Assembly: GCA_038143435.1 (NCBI GenBank)
Contig: JAYQLX010000006.1
Coordinates: 62,001 to 126,000 of the forward strand
Length of the DNA: 64,000 nucleotides
Source of the DNA: UBA8337 sp038143435
GTDB lineage: Bacteria > Pseudomonadota > Alphaproteobacteria > RS24
Reading direction: 5' to 3'
Below are positions 1 through 9,384 of the stretch, one piece after another (position 1 is the stretch's first letter; each line of letters opens with the position of its first letter). Under the pieces are notes generated by a model that searched no databases, had not been told where the DNA came from, and worked only from the letters and a program-made list of their open reading frames with translations. The translations under genes and the position numbers were made by a program.

Positions 1-1155
1 GGTCTGGCCGATATGGTGCCGCTATTGACGATGGCCATTTCAACTTTTCGGTAGCTGAACTGTTGCCTATTTCCAGACGTTCAACGCGTTCCGGCATTGT
101 CGATTAAAGAGATGGTGATCGGTGCTGTTATTGGTTGTCAAAGTGCCGATGATTGAGCCATTGCATTCAAATCTGTCGTTAATCGGCCGTCCCGGAAAAA
201 TTGATCGTATCGACCTGCCCGTATTGGTTGAAAAAAGGCGATTTGTAATATCGGTCGCATCAAATTCGGTTCAGAAGCTGAATTGTCCATGGTGATATTT
301 TCGGCTGCGGCCAAATCAATGGTGCCAATGGTTCCCGTCAGGGAAATATTGGCATCAACGGCGCTGGCCAACCCCATTGTGCCGATTGTGGCGGATAAAT
401 AATTGCTCGAACTGTCATCGCTATCACCAACTAATGGCTGTCGATGTCACCGTGAAATTCGATGCGCCGTCCAAATCAATTCGTCAATCAAACCGGCCAG
501 AGTCAGAACTGCATCACTGATTGGCATTGGCGTTGCCCAAATCAAGCAAACCGTCAATTTCAACCGCATCGGTTAAGGTGAAAATAATATTGCTCTGCCC
601 TGCCGTTGCACCGACATTACCAAGCACCTGACCCTAAAATTGATGCGCTGTTCCGTTGTTGTGCCGCCGACAAAGGTAAAACCGTCATCATCGAAATAAT
701 TATCTTCGTCGCTGATTTTCCGTTCGTGTTGTTTCTTCCGTGCGGTCGGCAACCCCATCGGCCGGATCATCATCATAATCGGTATTGACAATATCCGTTC
801 TCGAAACCGAGCCGATGCAAATACCGGCAATGTCGATATTGTAGTCACCCTGCGTGGTTATATTGGCCCAATTGTCGACAGCATGGATGGCTGACGGGGT
901 AATGCTACGATTACCGGTAACGACTGAGTCGCGCGCCGGAACAGTGTTATCGGTCATCGCCTCAGTATCGGGTGAGACATCAATCTCATTAAGGTCAACA
1001 ACATTGTTGGAATTCAAATCGGTAAAGCAATAGCCGGGCGATACGCTTTGAATGGCCCGTGTCGGCGTGCCCACCACCACTTGTGCCAAAGCCATTTGAG
1101 GGCGTAAGGCCAACACCAAACACACAACGAAAACGATGCAGATAGGACGCAACAT
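1..1155 (-). CDS. Secreted repeat-rich protein, N-terminal part, broken by frameshifts and cut by the window edge
   Basis: The reading begins with a clear signal peptide (MLRPICIVFVVCLVLALRP followed by an ALA-Q cleavage site). An exported, acidic, Asn/Asp/Thr-rich sequence follows, with phrases such as SVVTGNRSITPS and NYFDDDGFTFVGGTT. Further down, other frames carry similar text (LTGTIGTIDLAAAENITMDN, TLTDAVEIDGLLDLGNANAN), so the gene continues to the left edge through several frame changes near 735, 640 and 500. The style suggests a beta-strand-rich surface or autotransporter-like protein, but no named domain is recognisable. ATG at 1155 is used as start; GTG at 1176 is in frame and also possible. 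The frame changes may be sequencing errors or true decay. Confidence 0.5.
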
Positions 1156-1245
1156 CGACAAGGCAAAACCCTTCACACAGACCCGAAAAAACTAGCCCGA
1201 TTCTAGAGTTTAACCCTGCAACAATTCAGCAAAAGAATGTGGATA

Positions 1246-1323
<78 letters not shown>

Positions 1324-1394
1324 AACAGGTGTTATGAAGCCATTTCATTAGGGCTCGATGAACAGGGTGTCAAGCCTGCGACAAAAGCCGGAAA

Positions 1395-1470
1395 TGGTGG
1401 GCGGTGACGGGATCGAACCGCCGACCCTCTCGGTGTAAACGAGATGCTCTCCCAGCTGAGCTAACCGCCC
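1395..1470 (-). tRNA. tRNA-Val (TAC)
   Basis: On the minus strand the acceptor GGGCGGT pairs with the 3' end ACCGCCC. The anticodon stem TCTCG/CGAGA encloses TTTACAC, giving anticodon UAC. The T loop GGTTCGATCC is standard and CCA is encoded at 1395-1397. It is 72 bases upstream of tRNA-Asp, so the pair may be co-transcribed. Confidence 0.96.
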
Positions 1471-1508
1471 CACGGAGACAGCGTGTAGCGCATCACCGTT
1501 AAAAAAGC

Positions 1509-1549
1509 AAAAAAAAACATCGGCTGCTCTTAAAAAAGAACAGCCGATG
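1509..1549 (-). terminator. Rho-independent terminator of hup
   Basis: Nine-base inverted arms, CATCGGCTG at 1518-1526 and CAGCCGATG at 1541-1549, are followed on the minus strand by a run of nine T (A run 1509-1517). It begins 21 bases after the hup stop codon. Confidence 0.9.
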
Positions 1550-1569
1550 CCGAAATTGATATGTGACGC

Positions 1570-1842
1570 TTAGTTTACAGCGTCTTTCAGAGCTTTACCG
1601 GCCTTAAATTTCGGCTGGTTAGAAGCTTTGATTTGAATGGTTTCGCCGGTACGCGGATTGCGACCGGTCGTCGCTTTCCGGTGCGTTACCGAGAAAGTTC
1701 CGAAACCGACAAGGCGAACTTCGCCGCCATTGCCCAAAGAACCGGCAATGTTGTCGAGAACAGCATCAACGGCTTTTGTTGCGTCAACTTTTGACAGACC
1801 TGCGTCGTCAGCAACTTGACTGATCAAATCGTTTTTGTTCAT
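1570..1842 (-). CDS. hup: HU family DNA-binding protein
   Basis: This 90-residue protein is full length for HU, the small nucleoid protein that binds and bends DNA as a dimer. It starts MNKNDLISQVADDAGLS, has the dimer core VRLVGFGTFSV at about residues 41-51, and carries the DNA-binding arm with RNPRTGETIQI at about 61-71. The start at 1842 is chosen because AAGGAGGG lies just upstream. It follows lon directly, as in many proteobacteria, but has its own terminator and a candidate promoter in the 111-base gap after lon. Confidence 0.97.
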   Translation of the reverse strand: MNKNDLISQVADDAGLSKVDATKAVDAVLDNIAGSLGNGGEVRLVGFGTFSVTHRKATTGRNPRTGETIQIKASNQPKFKAGKALKDAVN

Positions 1843-1882
1843 GAGACCCTCCTTAAATTGGCTCCAACATATCGACAAGATA

Positions 1883-1912
1883 AGCCTATGCGCCGATTCA
1901 TAGTCACGTCAA
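1883..1912 (-). promoter_or_regulatory. Candidate vegetative promoter for hup
   Basis: On the minus strand TTGACG (1912-1907) is followed after 18 bases by TAGGCT (1888-1883), 40 bases before the hup start. The -35 box is good; the -10 box is weak, so this is tentative. Confidence 0.35.
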
Positions 1913-1953
1913 AGAGAAAATTCGCAGTTTTTCCCCAATCAGGAGGTTGATAC

Positions 1954-4370
1954 TTAGTGCGGTTGCGAGACGTCGCCGCTATTTTCGCCGCTCAAATTGC
2001 GGCTGGCATAATAGGCTTCTTCATCCCATTCAATCTCGGTCGGCATTTTCTGCAAAGCGTGCTGAAGAACTTGGTCCATATTTTCCACGGAATGATTTCC
2101 AGACCTTCTTTGATGTTATCGGGCACATCGGCCAGGTCTTTCTCATTTTCCAATGGAATCAATACTTTAGTAATTCCACCGCGAAGCGCTGCGAGAAGCT
2201 TCTCCTTCAATCCGCCAATCGGCAATACGCGACCACGCAAGGTCACCTCGCCCGTCATCGCCACTTCTTTGCGCACGGGAATGCCCGTCATGACCGAAAC
2301 AATAGCCGTTGCCATGGCGGTGCCGGCCGATGGGCCGTCTTTCGGCGTCGCCCCTTCTGGCACATGAACGTGAATATCTTTTTTATCAAAAAGAGGCGGT
2401 TCAATGCCAAAAAGTGTGGCGCGAGAGCGCACATATGACGATGCGGCGTTAATTGATTCTTTCATCACATCGCCCAATTTACCGGTTGTTGTCATGCGGC
2501 CTTTGCCCGGCAGCATCACACCTTCAATGGTCAACAGCTCGCCGCCGACTTCGGTCCACGCCAAACCGGTCACAACACCGACTTGGTCTTCGACCTCAGC
2601 AAGGCCGAAGCGGAAGCGTTCAACACCGGCATAATCACCGAGATTATCAGTGGTCAGGGCTACCGTTTCGCGCTCGCCTTTAACGATTTCCGTTGTTGCT
2701 TTGCGGGCCAAAGACGCCAATTCGCGTTTCAGGCCACGCACACCCGCCTCACGCGAATAATTGCGTATCAGCTTGCGAATGGCGTCTTCATCAATTTCAA
2801 ATTCACCGACACGCAGGCCGTGCTCTTCAATGGTTTGCGGTAGCAAATGCTCTTTGGCGATTTCAACCTTCTCATCTTCCGTATAACCGGCAATCCGAAT
2901 GACCTCCATACGGTCGAGCAGCGGGCCCGGAATATTCAAGGAATTGGCCGTGGTAACAAACATCACATTGGAAAGGTCATAATCGACTTCCATATAATGG
3001 TCGTTAAACGTGTTGTTTTGCTCAGGATCCAGCACTTCAAGCAAGGCTGATGACGGGTCGCCGCGATAATCGGCGCCCAATTTATCAATCTCATCAAGCA
3101 GCATGAGCGGATTGGTCGCCTTAACCTTTTTCATCGACTGAATGACTTTGCCCGGCATGGAACCGATATAAGTGCGGCGGTGACCGCGCACTTCGCTTTC
3201 ATCGCGCACACCGCCCAGCGACATGCGGACAAACTCACGCCCTGTCGCGGCGGCAATTGACTTGCCAAGCGAGGTTTTACCGACCCCCGGAGGGCCGACA
3301 AGGCACAAAATCGGGCCTTTCAACTTCTTCGAGCGTTGCTGCACAGCGAGATATTCGAGAATCCGCTCTTTGACTTTTTCCAAGCCATAATGGTCGGCAT
3401 TCAAGATTTTCTCAGCATGCGTCAGGTCTTTTTTGATGCGGCTTTTCTTGCCCCAGGGCACGGCCAGCAACCAGTCGAGATAATTGCGCACAACCGTCGC
3501 TTCGGCTGACATCGGGCTCATTGATTTGAGCTTCTTCATCTCGGCATCGGCTTTTTCCCGCGCCTCTTTTGACAATTTGGTATTGGCGATTTGCTCTTCA
3601 AGCTCGCCAACTCATTGCCGCCATCTTCACCCTCGCCGAGTTCTTTTTGAATGGCTTTAATTGCTCGTTCAAATAATACTCGCGTTGAGTTTTTCCATTT
3701 GCCGCTTTACGCGACCACGGATTTTCTTTTCGACCTGCAAAACACCGACTTCGCCTTCCATATGGCCAAGAATGGCCTCAAGGCGTTTATTCACCTCGAT
3801 GATTTCAAGCAGCGCCTGCTTCTCATCAAGGCTGATATTCAAATGACCGGCAATGGTATCGGCCAGTTTAATCGGATCGTCGATTTGGCTGACATTCGAT
3901 TGCACTTCCGGCGGAATTTTGCGGTTCAGCTTTACATATCCGTCAAATTGGCTAACCGCAGAGCGCATCAGCGCACGAATTTCTTCGCCATCTTCAACGC
4001 TCTCGGTCAAAGCCAGCGCGCTGGCCTCAAAAAACGCTTCATTGTCGAGATAATCAAGCATTTTGGCGCGCGATTGCCCCTCGACAAGCACTTTCACCGT
4101 GCCGTCGGGCAGTTTCAGCATTTGCAAGACCGAGCCAATCGTGCCGATTTGATGCATATCCTTCGGCTCCGGATCATCTTGGTCACCGTCTGTTTGGCTA
4201 ACCAGTAACATGTCTTTGTCATTGGCCATGACATCTTCCAGCGCACGAATAGATTTTTCGCGTCCGACAAAAAGCGGCACAATCATGCCGGGGAAGACCA
4301 CAATATTGCGCAACGGCAATACCGGTAAAACGACTGGGTATTCGGTCTGTTGTTCGAGATTGTCACTCAT
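1954..4370 (-). CDS. lon: Lon ATP-dependent protease (reading frame interrupted by apparent sequencing indels)
   Basis: Lon degrades misfolded and regulatory proteins in the cytoplasm. The N-terminal LAN domain (YPVVLPVLPLRNIVVFPGM) starts at 4370. The AAA+ Walker A motif GPPGVGKT and the protease domain with the catalytic serine in PKDGPSAGTAM lie in 3575-1992. Three one-base deletions between about 3695 and 3605 break the coiled-coil region; restoring one base each gives NEQLKAIQKELGEG and the normal continuation. A fourth deletion near 2087 moves the C-terminus into the frame that stops at 1954. Reconstructed length is about 805 residues, normal for Lon. A truly broken lon is unlikely, so these look like read errors. 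It is downstream of clpX and upstream of hup. Confidence 0.93.
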
Positions 4371-4440
4371 TATTTCAACTTTCCTTTAGACGGCGGCAGG
4401 AAATTCAGTTACCCGCGATTCCGAGACGCTGTTCAACTGT

Positions 4441-4469
4441 AATGTGGGGGTCTTCCACATGGTTTTCAA
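4441..4469 (-). promoter_or_regulatory. Candidate sigma-32 (RpoH) heat-shock promoter for lon
   Basis: The minus strand has TTGAAA (4469-4464), 13 bases, then CCCCCACATT (4450-4441), which resembles the RpoH pattern CTTGAAA then CCCCATNT. The same CCCCACATTA box occurs upstream of clpP. It lies 71 bases before the lon start. Confidence 0.45.
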
Positions 4470-4494
4470 TGGTAAGGCAGAAAAACAGCCCGCG

Positions 4495-4521
4495 ACAAAA
4501 TGGCGGCCCGAAGGCCGCCAT
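4495..4521 (-). terminator. Hairpin after clpX, probable terminator
   Basis: A nine-base perfect stem ATGGCGGCC/GGCCGCCAT with a TTCG tetraloop on the minus strand is followed by only four T. It lies 37 bases after the clpX stop and before the candidate lon promoter, so it probably separates the two transcripts at least partly. Confidence 0.65.
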
Positions 4522-4557
4522 CTCAAAGATCTGTCAAAAATCAGGGCTAAGAAGCGC

Positions 4558-5856
4558 CTAAGAGGCGGTCGGCGCCGCCGCTTCGTCTTCTTTTTTGGCG
4601 TAAATATACAAAGGCTTGGCTGTCCCCTCGACAACCTCTTTGCTGATAACCACTTCTTCGACGCCGTCCAAAGCGGGCAGTTCGAACATGGTATCCAGCA
4701 AAATGCCCTCAATCACCGAGCGCAAGCCACGCGCACCGGTTTTGCGCTCAATGGCTTTGCGGGCAATTGCCAACAAAGCATCATCTTGGAAGGTCAGCGT
4801 GCTTTCTTCCATATCGAACAGGCGCTGATATTGTTTCACCAGCGCGTTTTTCGGCTGGCTCAAAATCGTCACCAAAGCATTCTCGTCCAAATCTTCCAAA
4901 GTGGCGAGCACCGGCAAACGGCCGACAAATTCAGGAATAAGGCCGAATTTCAGCAAATCTTCCGGCTCAAGCTCTTTCAAAAGCTCGCCCGTATTGCGCT
5001 CTTCGGGAATTTCTACTTTCGCGTTAAAGCCGATAGAGGTTTCATTGCCGCGCTGCGAAATCACCCGCTCAAGGCCGGCAAAAGCACCGCCGCAAATAAA
5101 CAATATATTGGTCGTGTCGACTTGCAGGAATTCCTGCTGCGGATGCTTGCGCCCACCTTGCGGCGGCACAGAGGCAACCGTGCCTTCCATGATTTTCAGC
5201 AGAGCCTGTTGCACGCCCTCGCCCGACACATCGCGGGTGATGGACGGGTTGTCGGACTTGCGGCTGATTTTGTCGACCTCATCAATATAGACAATGCCGC
5301 GCTGCGCCCGCTCGACATTATAGTCGGCCGCTTGCAACAGCTTCAGGATGATGTTTTCGACATCTTCACCGACATAACCGGCTTCCGTCAAAGTCGTGGC
5401 ATCGGCCATTGTAAACGGCACATCAAGAATGCGCGCCAGCGTTTGCGCCAGCAGTGTCTTGCCGCAACCGGTCGGGCCGACCAGCAAAATATTCGACTTG
5501 GCCAATTCAACATCGGCATTTTTCTGCGCATGGTTGAGGCGCTTGTAGTGATTGTGCACGGCAACCGACAGCACCCGCTTGGCGTGTGATTGGCCGATAA
5601 CATAATCATCAAGAACTTCGAGAATTTCGCCCGGTGTCGGCACGCCATCATCGGTTTTGACCAATGAGGCTTTACTTTCCTCGCGAATAATATCCATGCA
5701 CAACTCAACGCATTCATCACAGATGAACACGGTCGGGCCCGCAATCAGCTTGCGCACCTCGTGTTGGCTTTTGAAACAAAACGAGCAATAAAGCGTGATT
5801 TTGCTGTCGCTGCTGCCAGTGCCGCCGCTATCGCTTCCGCTGCCTACTTTACTCAT
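4558..5856 (-). CDS. clpX: ClpX, ATP-dependent unfoldase subunit of ClpXP
   Basis: ClpX recognises tagged proteins, unfolds them and feeds them into ClpP. The 432-residue protein is full length. A zinc-binding domain uses C24, C27, C46 and C49 (LYCSFC and FICDECVELC). Walker A GPTGCGKT is near residue 127 and Walker B VYIDEVDKI follows. The pore region and the sensor-2 part GARGLRSVIE are present. A Ser/Gly-rich N-terminal leader of about 18 residues precedes the zinc finger. It sits 97 bases downstream of clpP and is probably co-transcribed with it. Confidence 0.97.
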   Translation of the reverse strand: MSKVGSGSDSGGTGSSDSKITLYCSFCFKSQHEVRKLIAGPTVFICDECVELCMDIIREESKASLVKTDDGVPTPGEILEVLDDYVIGQSHAKRVLSVAVHNHYKRLNHAQKNADVELAKSNILLVGPTGCGKTLLAQTLARILDVPFTMADATTLTEAGYVGEDVENIILKLLQAADYNVERAQRGIVYIDEVDKISRKSDNPSITRDVSGEGVQQALLKIMEGTVASVPPQGGRKHPQQEFLQVDTTNILFICGGAFAGLERVISQRGNETSIGFNAKVEIPEERNTGELLKELEPEDLLKFGLIPEFVGRLPVLATLEDLDENALVTILSQPKNALVKQYQRLFDMEESTLTFQDDALLAIARKAIERKTGARGLRSVIEGILLDTMFELPALDGVEEVVISKEVVEGTAKPLYIYAKKEDEAAAPTAS

Positions 5857-5953
5857 ATTTCAGTCCTTTCATCAGCCTATGGAAAAAGGCTGCAGTTCTG
5901 ATTCGTTATCTCACTTCACCACAAAGGCGGTGAAAAGTGCAAGCGTCGCCTAT

Positions 5954-6583
5954 TTAATCGGCTTTTTCATCGTCGGTGCGTTTGGTCGTCACCTCATCGA
6001 CAATGCCGAAATCTTTCGCCTGCTCTGCCGTCATAAAGGTATCGCGTTCCAGCGCATCTTCAATTTTGCGCAAAGTCTGCCCCGTATGCTCGACATAAAT
6101 TTTATTAAGGCGGGCGCGCATATCGAGAATTTCTTGCGCGTGGCGTTCAATATCTGAAGCCTGCCCCTGAAAACCGCCTGAAGGCTGGTGCACCATAATA
6201 CGCGCATTGGGCAGGGCGAAACGCATGCCGCTTTCACCTGCCGCCAACAGCAAAGAGCCCATAGAGGCGGCTTGGCCGATGCACAAAGTGGCCACCGGTG
6301 CGCGGATATATTGCATGGTGTCGTAAATCGCCATGCCCGATGTCACCACCCCGCCCGGCGAGTTGATATACATGGAGATTTCCTTTTTCGGATTCTCCGC
6401 TTCCAGAAACAAAAGCTGCGCCGTAATCAGGCTGGCCATATAATCTTCGACACCGCCGGTGACAAAAATCACCCGCTCTTTCAACAAGCGCGAATAAATG
6501 TCGAAGGCACGCTCCCCACGGCTGGATTGCTCCACCACCATCGGCACAAGCGTGTTCATATAGGTATCAACCGGATCGTGCAT
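5954..6583 (-). CDS. clpP: ClpP, ATP-dependent Clp protease proteolytic subunit
   Basis: This is the serine peptidase chamber that works with ClpX. The 209-residue protein has the nucleophile serine in GQAASMGS, the histidine in MVHQPSGG and the aspartate in ERDTFM, the complete catalytic triad. The start at 6583 (MHDPVDTYMNTL) is preferred because AAGGAG lies seven bases upstream; the longer in-frame reading has no such signal and would run through the candidate promoter. It lies between tig and clpX. Confidence 0.97.
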   Translation of the reverse strand: MHDPVDTYMNTLVPMVVEQSSRGERAFDIYSRLLKERVIFVTGGVEDYMASLITAQLLFLEAENPKKEISMYINSPGGVVTSGMAIYDTMQYIRAPVATLCIGQAASMGSLLLAAGESGMRFALPNARIMVHQPSGGFQGQASDIERHAQEILDMRARLNKIYVEHTGQTLRKIEDALERDTFMTAEQAKDFGIVDEVTTKRTDDEKAD

Positions 6584-6607
6584 TTCTGTCTCCTTGTTTG
6601 CTGCCCC

Positions 6608-6638
6608 TAATGTGGGGTGTTTTGCCGCAAACGCCAAG
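6608..6638 (-). promoter_or_regulatory. Candidate sigma-32 (RpoH) heat-shock promoter for clpP-clpX
   Basis: On the minus strand CTTGGCG (6638-6632) is followed after 14 bases by CCCCACATTA (6617-6608). Spacing and the -10 box fit the RpoH pattern and match the box upstream of lon. The predicted transcript would start about 15-20 bases before the clpP ATG. Confidence 0.5.
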
Positions 6639-6671
6639 TGCTAAAGGAGGCAAAAATGCCGCGGCACGGTT

Positions 6672-8195
6672 TTATTTCTTGTCTGCGTCCTTTTTGGCGG
6701 CTGCTTTTTTGGCCGGTGCCTTTTTCTTGGCAGCCGGTTTTTTAGCAGCGGCTTTCTTGGCCGGTTCTTTCTTCGCAACAGCCTTTTTGGTGGCCGGTTT
6801 TTTGGCGGTGGCCTTTTTGGCTGGGGCTTTTTTCTCGGGCTTGGGCTTTTCAGCTTCTTCCGCACCCGGCTCCATCATCAGCTCTTCCAGCGATACTTTC
6901 TTATCGCTGACTTTGGCCAATTCACAGATGAAATCGACGACTTTTTCTTCAAAAATCGGTGCACGAATTTGCGCCATCGCTTCCGGATTTTGCTGGAAAT
7001 ATTCAAACACTTGTTGTTCCTGCCCCGGGAATTGCTGCACGCGCTGCATCAGCCCCTGATTCAATTCTTCCTGCGTGACCTGAATTTCATTATTATTGCC
7101 GACCTCGGCCAACACCAATCCGGTGCGCACACGACGCTCGGCAATGCCGCGATATTCAGCCCGCAAATCCTCTTCGCTTTCGTCGAGGTCTTCCAGCTTT
7201 TGTTGATTGTTTTCAAGCTCATGCTCGAATTGGTGCCAAATTTGGTTGAACTCCATTTCGACCATGCTCGGCGGCAAGTCAAAATCGTGTCCGTCCGATA
7301 ATTGGTCGAGCAAATCCTTCTTCATATGGCCGCGCGACATTTGCTCATAATCGCGACCGATTTGCTCACGCATCGCATCTTTCAGCTTTTCAAGGCTTTC
7401 CATGCCCAATGAGGTGGCGAAATCTTCATTAATCTCGGCATCTTTCGGTTCGCTCACTTCATGCACGGTGCATTCAAACACTGCCGCCTTACCCGCCAGT
7501 TCCGACGCGCCATATTCCTCAGGGAATGAAACCTCGACATCTTTCTTGTCGCCGGCTTTGGTGCCGACCAATTGCTCTTCAAAGCCCGGAATGAACTGGC
7601 CCGAACCGAGCTCAAGGTCAAAGCCTTCACCGGCACCGCCTTCAAAGGCTTCGCCGTCAATACGACCGATAAAGTCAATCTTCACGCGGTCGCCATCTTT
7701 GGCTTTGGCGGTTTTGGCGCGGGCAACAAATTCTTTGCGCGAGGAAGCGAGGCGTTCCAGCGCTTCATCGACGCGCGCATCATCAACATCGACAACCGGC
7801 TTTTCCAGTTTCAACTTAGAGAAATCGGCCAACGTAATCGGCGGAATGACTTCATAAGTGACATCATAAACAAGATCAGCCGAACCGTTAATAATCTCTT
7901 CGGCTTCACCGACCAGCTTAATTTCAGGCTGCATGGCAGGGCGCTCATCGCGGTCGGTCAGCATTTGCTGGCTCGATTCATTGACCGTTTCCTGAATGAT
8001 TTCACCCATGAGCTGCTCGCCGTAGGTTTTGCGGATATGCGCGACCGGCACTTTGCCCGGACGAAAGCCTTTCAACTGCACCTGATCTTTGATGCTGTCG
8101 ATTTTGCTTTCCAGCTTGCCTGCCAAATCGGCGGCGGCGACGGTAATTTGCACTTCGCGCGCCAGTCCTTCGGCGCTCACTTCCTTAATGTTCAT
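6672..8195 (-). CDS. tig: Trigger factor with a long Lys/Ala/Pro-rich C-terminal tail
   Basis: Trigger factor is the ribosome-bound chaperone and peptidyl-prolyl isomerase. The N-terminal ribosome-binding domain is followed by an FKBP-like domain (GDRVKIDFIGRIDGEAFEGG, then SGQFIPGFEEQL) and the C-terminal chaperone arms. The protein has 507 residues against about 430 in E. coli. The excess is a terminal stretch of about 60 residues made of AKK/APAKK/AAAKK units, like a histone H1 tail. The start at 8195 follows AGAGGAAG. Tails of this kind occur in some other alphaproteobacterial trigger factors, but this one is long. It is first in the tig-clpP-clpX-lon series. Confidence 0.96.
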   Translation of the reverse strand: MNIKEVSAEGLAREVQITVAAADLAGKLESKIDSIKDQVQLKGFRPGKVPVAHIRKTYGEQLMGEIIQETVNESSQQMLTDRDERPAMQPEIKLVGEAEEIINGSADLVYDVTYEVIPPITLADFSKLKLEKPVVDVDDARVDEALERLASSRKEFVARAKTAKAKDGDRVKIDFIGRIDGEAFEGGAGEGFDLELGSGQFIPGFEEQLVGTKAGDKKDVEVSFPEEYGASELAGKAAVFECTVHEVSEPKDAEINEDFATSLGMESLEKLKDAMREQIGRDYEQMSRGHMKKDLLDQLSDGHDFDLPPSMVEMEFNQIWHQFEHELENNQQKLEDLDESEEDLRAEYRGIAERRVRTGLVLAEVGNNNEIQVTQEELNQGLMQRVQQFPGQEQQVFEYFQQNPEAMAQIRAPIFEEKVVDFICELAKVSDKKVSLEELMMEPGAEEAEKPKPEKKAPAKKATAKKPATKKAVAKKEPAKKAAAKKPAAKKKAPAKKAAAKKDADKK

Positions 8196-8232
8196 TTTCT
8201 TCCTCTTATCCCCGCTTTTGGCGGGCTCTATT

Positions 8233-8317
8233 TGGTGCGGGCGGAGGGACTTGAACCCCCACACCTCTCAGTACCAGAACCTAAATCTGGCGCGTCTACC
8301 AATTCCGCCACGCCCGC
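8233..8317 (-). tRNA. tRNA-Leu (TAG)
   Basis: The minus strand starts GCGGGCG and ends CGCCCGC-A-CCA. The anticodon stem CCAGA/TCTGG encloses TTTAGGT, giving anticodon UAG. The long variable arm expected of tRNA-Leu is present and CCA is encoded. It lies 37 bases upstream of tig. Confidence 0.96.
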
Positions 8318-8458
8318 ATGAAACTCATGGGGCGGTCTATAGCAGGAGACGCGCGCAAACGCCAGACTCTAAAGACGGGTAAAATAAACCCGAACCCTTA
8401 AATTTCAGTTAGACAGTTTTGCCCTCCTGCCCTATGCTGAAACGAATAGGAGATTGTG

Positions 8459-8785
8459 ATGACCGTTTACATTATTGCCCGTTTCAAAATTCACGACCGC
8501 GCCGGTTATGACCGCTATGAGGAAAACTTCCTCGAAGTGTTTGAGCCCTATGGCGGCACCATGCTGAGCGTTGATGAGGAGCCAACAATCTTGCAAGGCG
8601 AGTTTGATTTCACCCGCTCCGTCTTGCTCGAATTTCCGTCCGCCGAACAGGCTATGGCATGGATGAGCTCACCCGAATATCAAGAGATTGCCAAGCACCG
8701 GCTGGAAGCCAGCGTCGGCAATGCGATTATGGTGAAAAAGCTGGAAACGGGTGAACTCGAAGAGCGCTTGGCGGACAAGGGTTAA
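8459..8785 (+). CDS. DUF1330 domain protein
   Basis: This 108-residue protein matches the DUF1330 family of small ferredoxin-like-fold proteins (MTVYIIARFKIHDRAGYDRYEENF near the start, then LLEFPSAEQAMAWMSSPEYQEI). No catalytic function is established for the family and none is inferred here. AGGAG lies seven bases before the ATG at 8459. It stands alone, overlapping the 3' end of the convergent phosphatase gene by four bases. Confidence 0.88.
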   Translation: MTVYIIARFKIHDRAGYDRYEENFLEVFEPYGGTMLSVDEEPTILQGEFDFTRSVLLEFPSAEQAMAWMSSPEYQEIAKHRLEASVGNAIMVKKLETGELEERLADKG

Positions 8786-9384
8786 GACCTCTTCCCCAAC
8801 TCTATCTTCATATCTTCAGTCTCTTCGCCCTGCGCGACCAGTGACAGGCTTGTGCCGTCCGTGTCGAATATGGAGAGCGAGCAGTTTTCCGGCGCGAAGC
8901 TGACAACATCTGCTGCACCGGTGGCGGCGCAATAAGCGGCATTGAGCGCGATGAAATGCGAGAAGATAACGACCGCCTCGCCCTTAAAGGCGTTCAGCGT
9001 GTTCACCACATTGTCGTTCCAGCCGCGAAAATCAACACCGCTTTCAACACTCACCGCATCGCGATAAAGCCCTTCCCATGTGCCGGCCATCACGCGGCGC
9101 AGCCAATCGGTGCGCGCCGTCAAATCTTCCAGCGGCGGCGGAATTTCTCCGACACCGGCTTCTATTTGCGGCGTCACACCCCAAGCTGCGGCCAGCGGCG
9201 CGGCGGTTTCTTGGCAACGTTTGAGCGGGCTGGAATATATCGACACGGGCGTAGCGACCAGCGCTTGCACTTTTTTAGCCACAGCTTCAGCTTGTGCAAG
9301 CCCCAATTCATTAAGGCCGGGATCGGCATCACCATCCCATCCGGCCGCCGCCTTGCCGTGGCGTATCATATATATGCGGGTCAT
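8782..9384 (-). CDS. Histidine phosphatase (phosphoglycerate mutase-like) family protein
   Basis: The 200-residue protein opens MTRIYMIRHGKAAAGW, where RHG holds the phospho-accepting histidine at residue 9. It continues with IYSSPLKRCQETA and VVIFSHFIALNAA, the second catalytic histidine region. This is the histidine phosphatase superfamily; the substrate cannot be told from sequence. Its ATG lies immediately after the stop of the upstream thiolase-like gene, so the two form an operon. Confidence 0.9.
   Translation of the reverse strand: MTRIYMIRHGKAAAGWDGDADPGLNELGLAQAEAVAKKVQALVATPVSIYSSPLKRCQETAAPLAAAWGVTPQIEAGVGEIPPPLEDLTARTDWLRRVMAGTWEGLYRDAVSVESGVDFRGWNDNVVNTLNAFKGEAVVIFSHFIALNAAYCAATGAADVVSFAPENCSLSIFDTDGTSLSLVAQGEETEDMKIELGKRS

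Noticed and set aside
4444..5589. Long open frame antisense to clpX
   Set aside because: It lies opposite the fully conserved clpX, has no ribosome binding site and its translation looks like a random reverse reading (rich in His, Arg and Gln).
6672..6870. Low-complexity repeat at the end of tig as a frameshift artefact or separate gene
   Set aside because: It continues in the trigger factor frame without a break, and Lys/Ala tails are known on trigger factors of this class.
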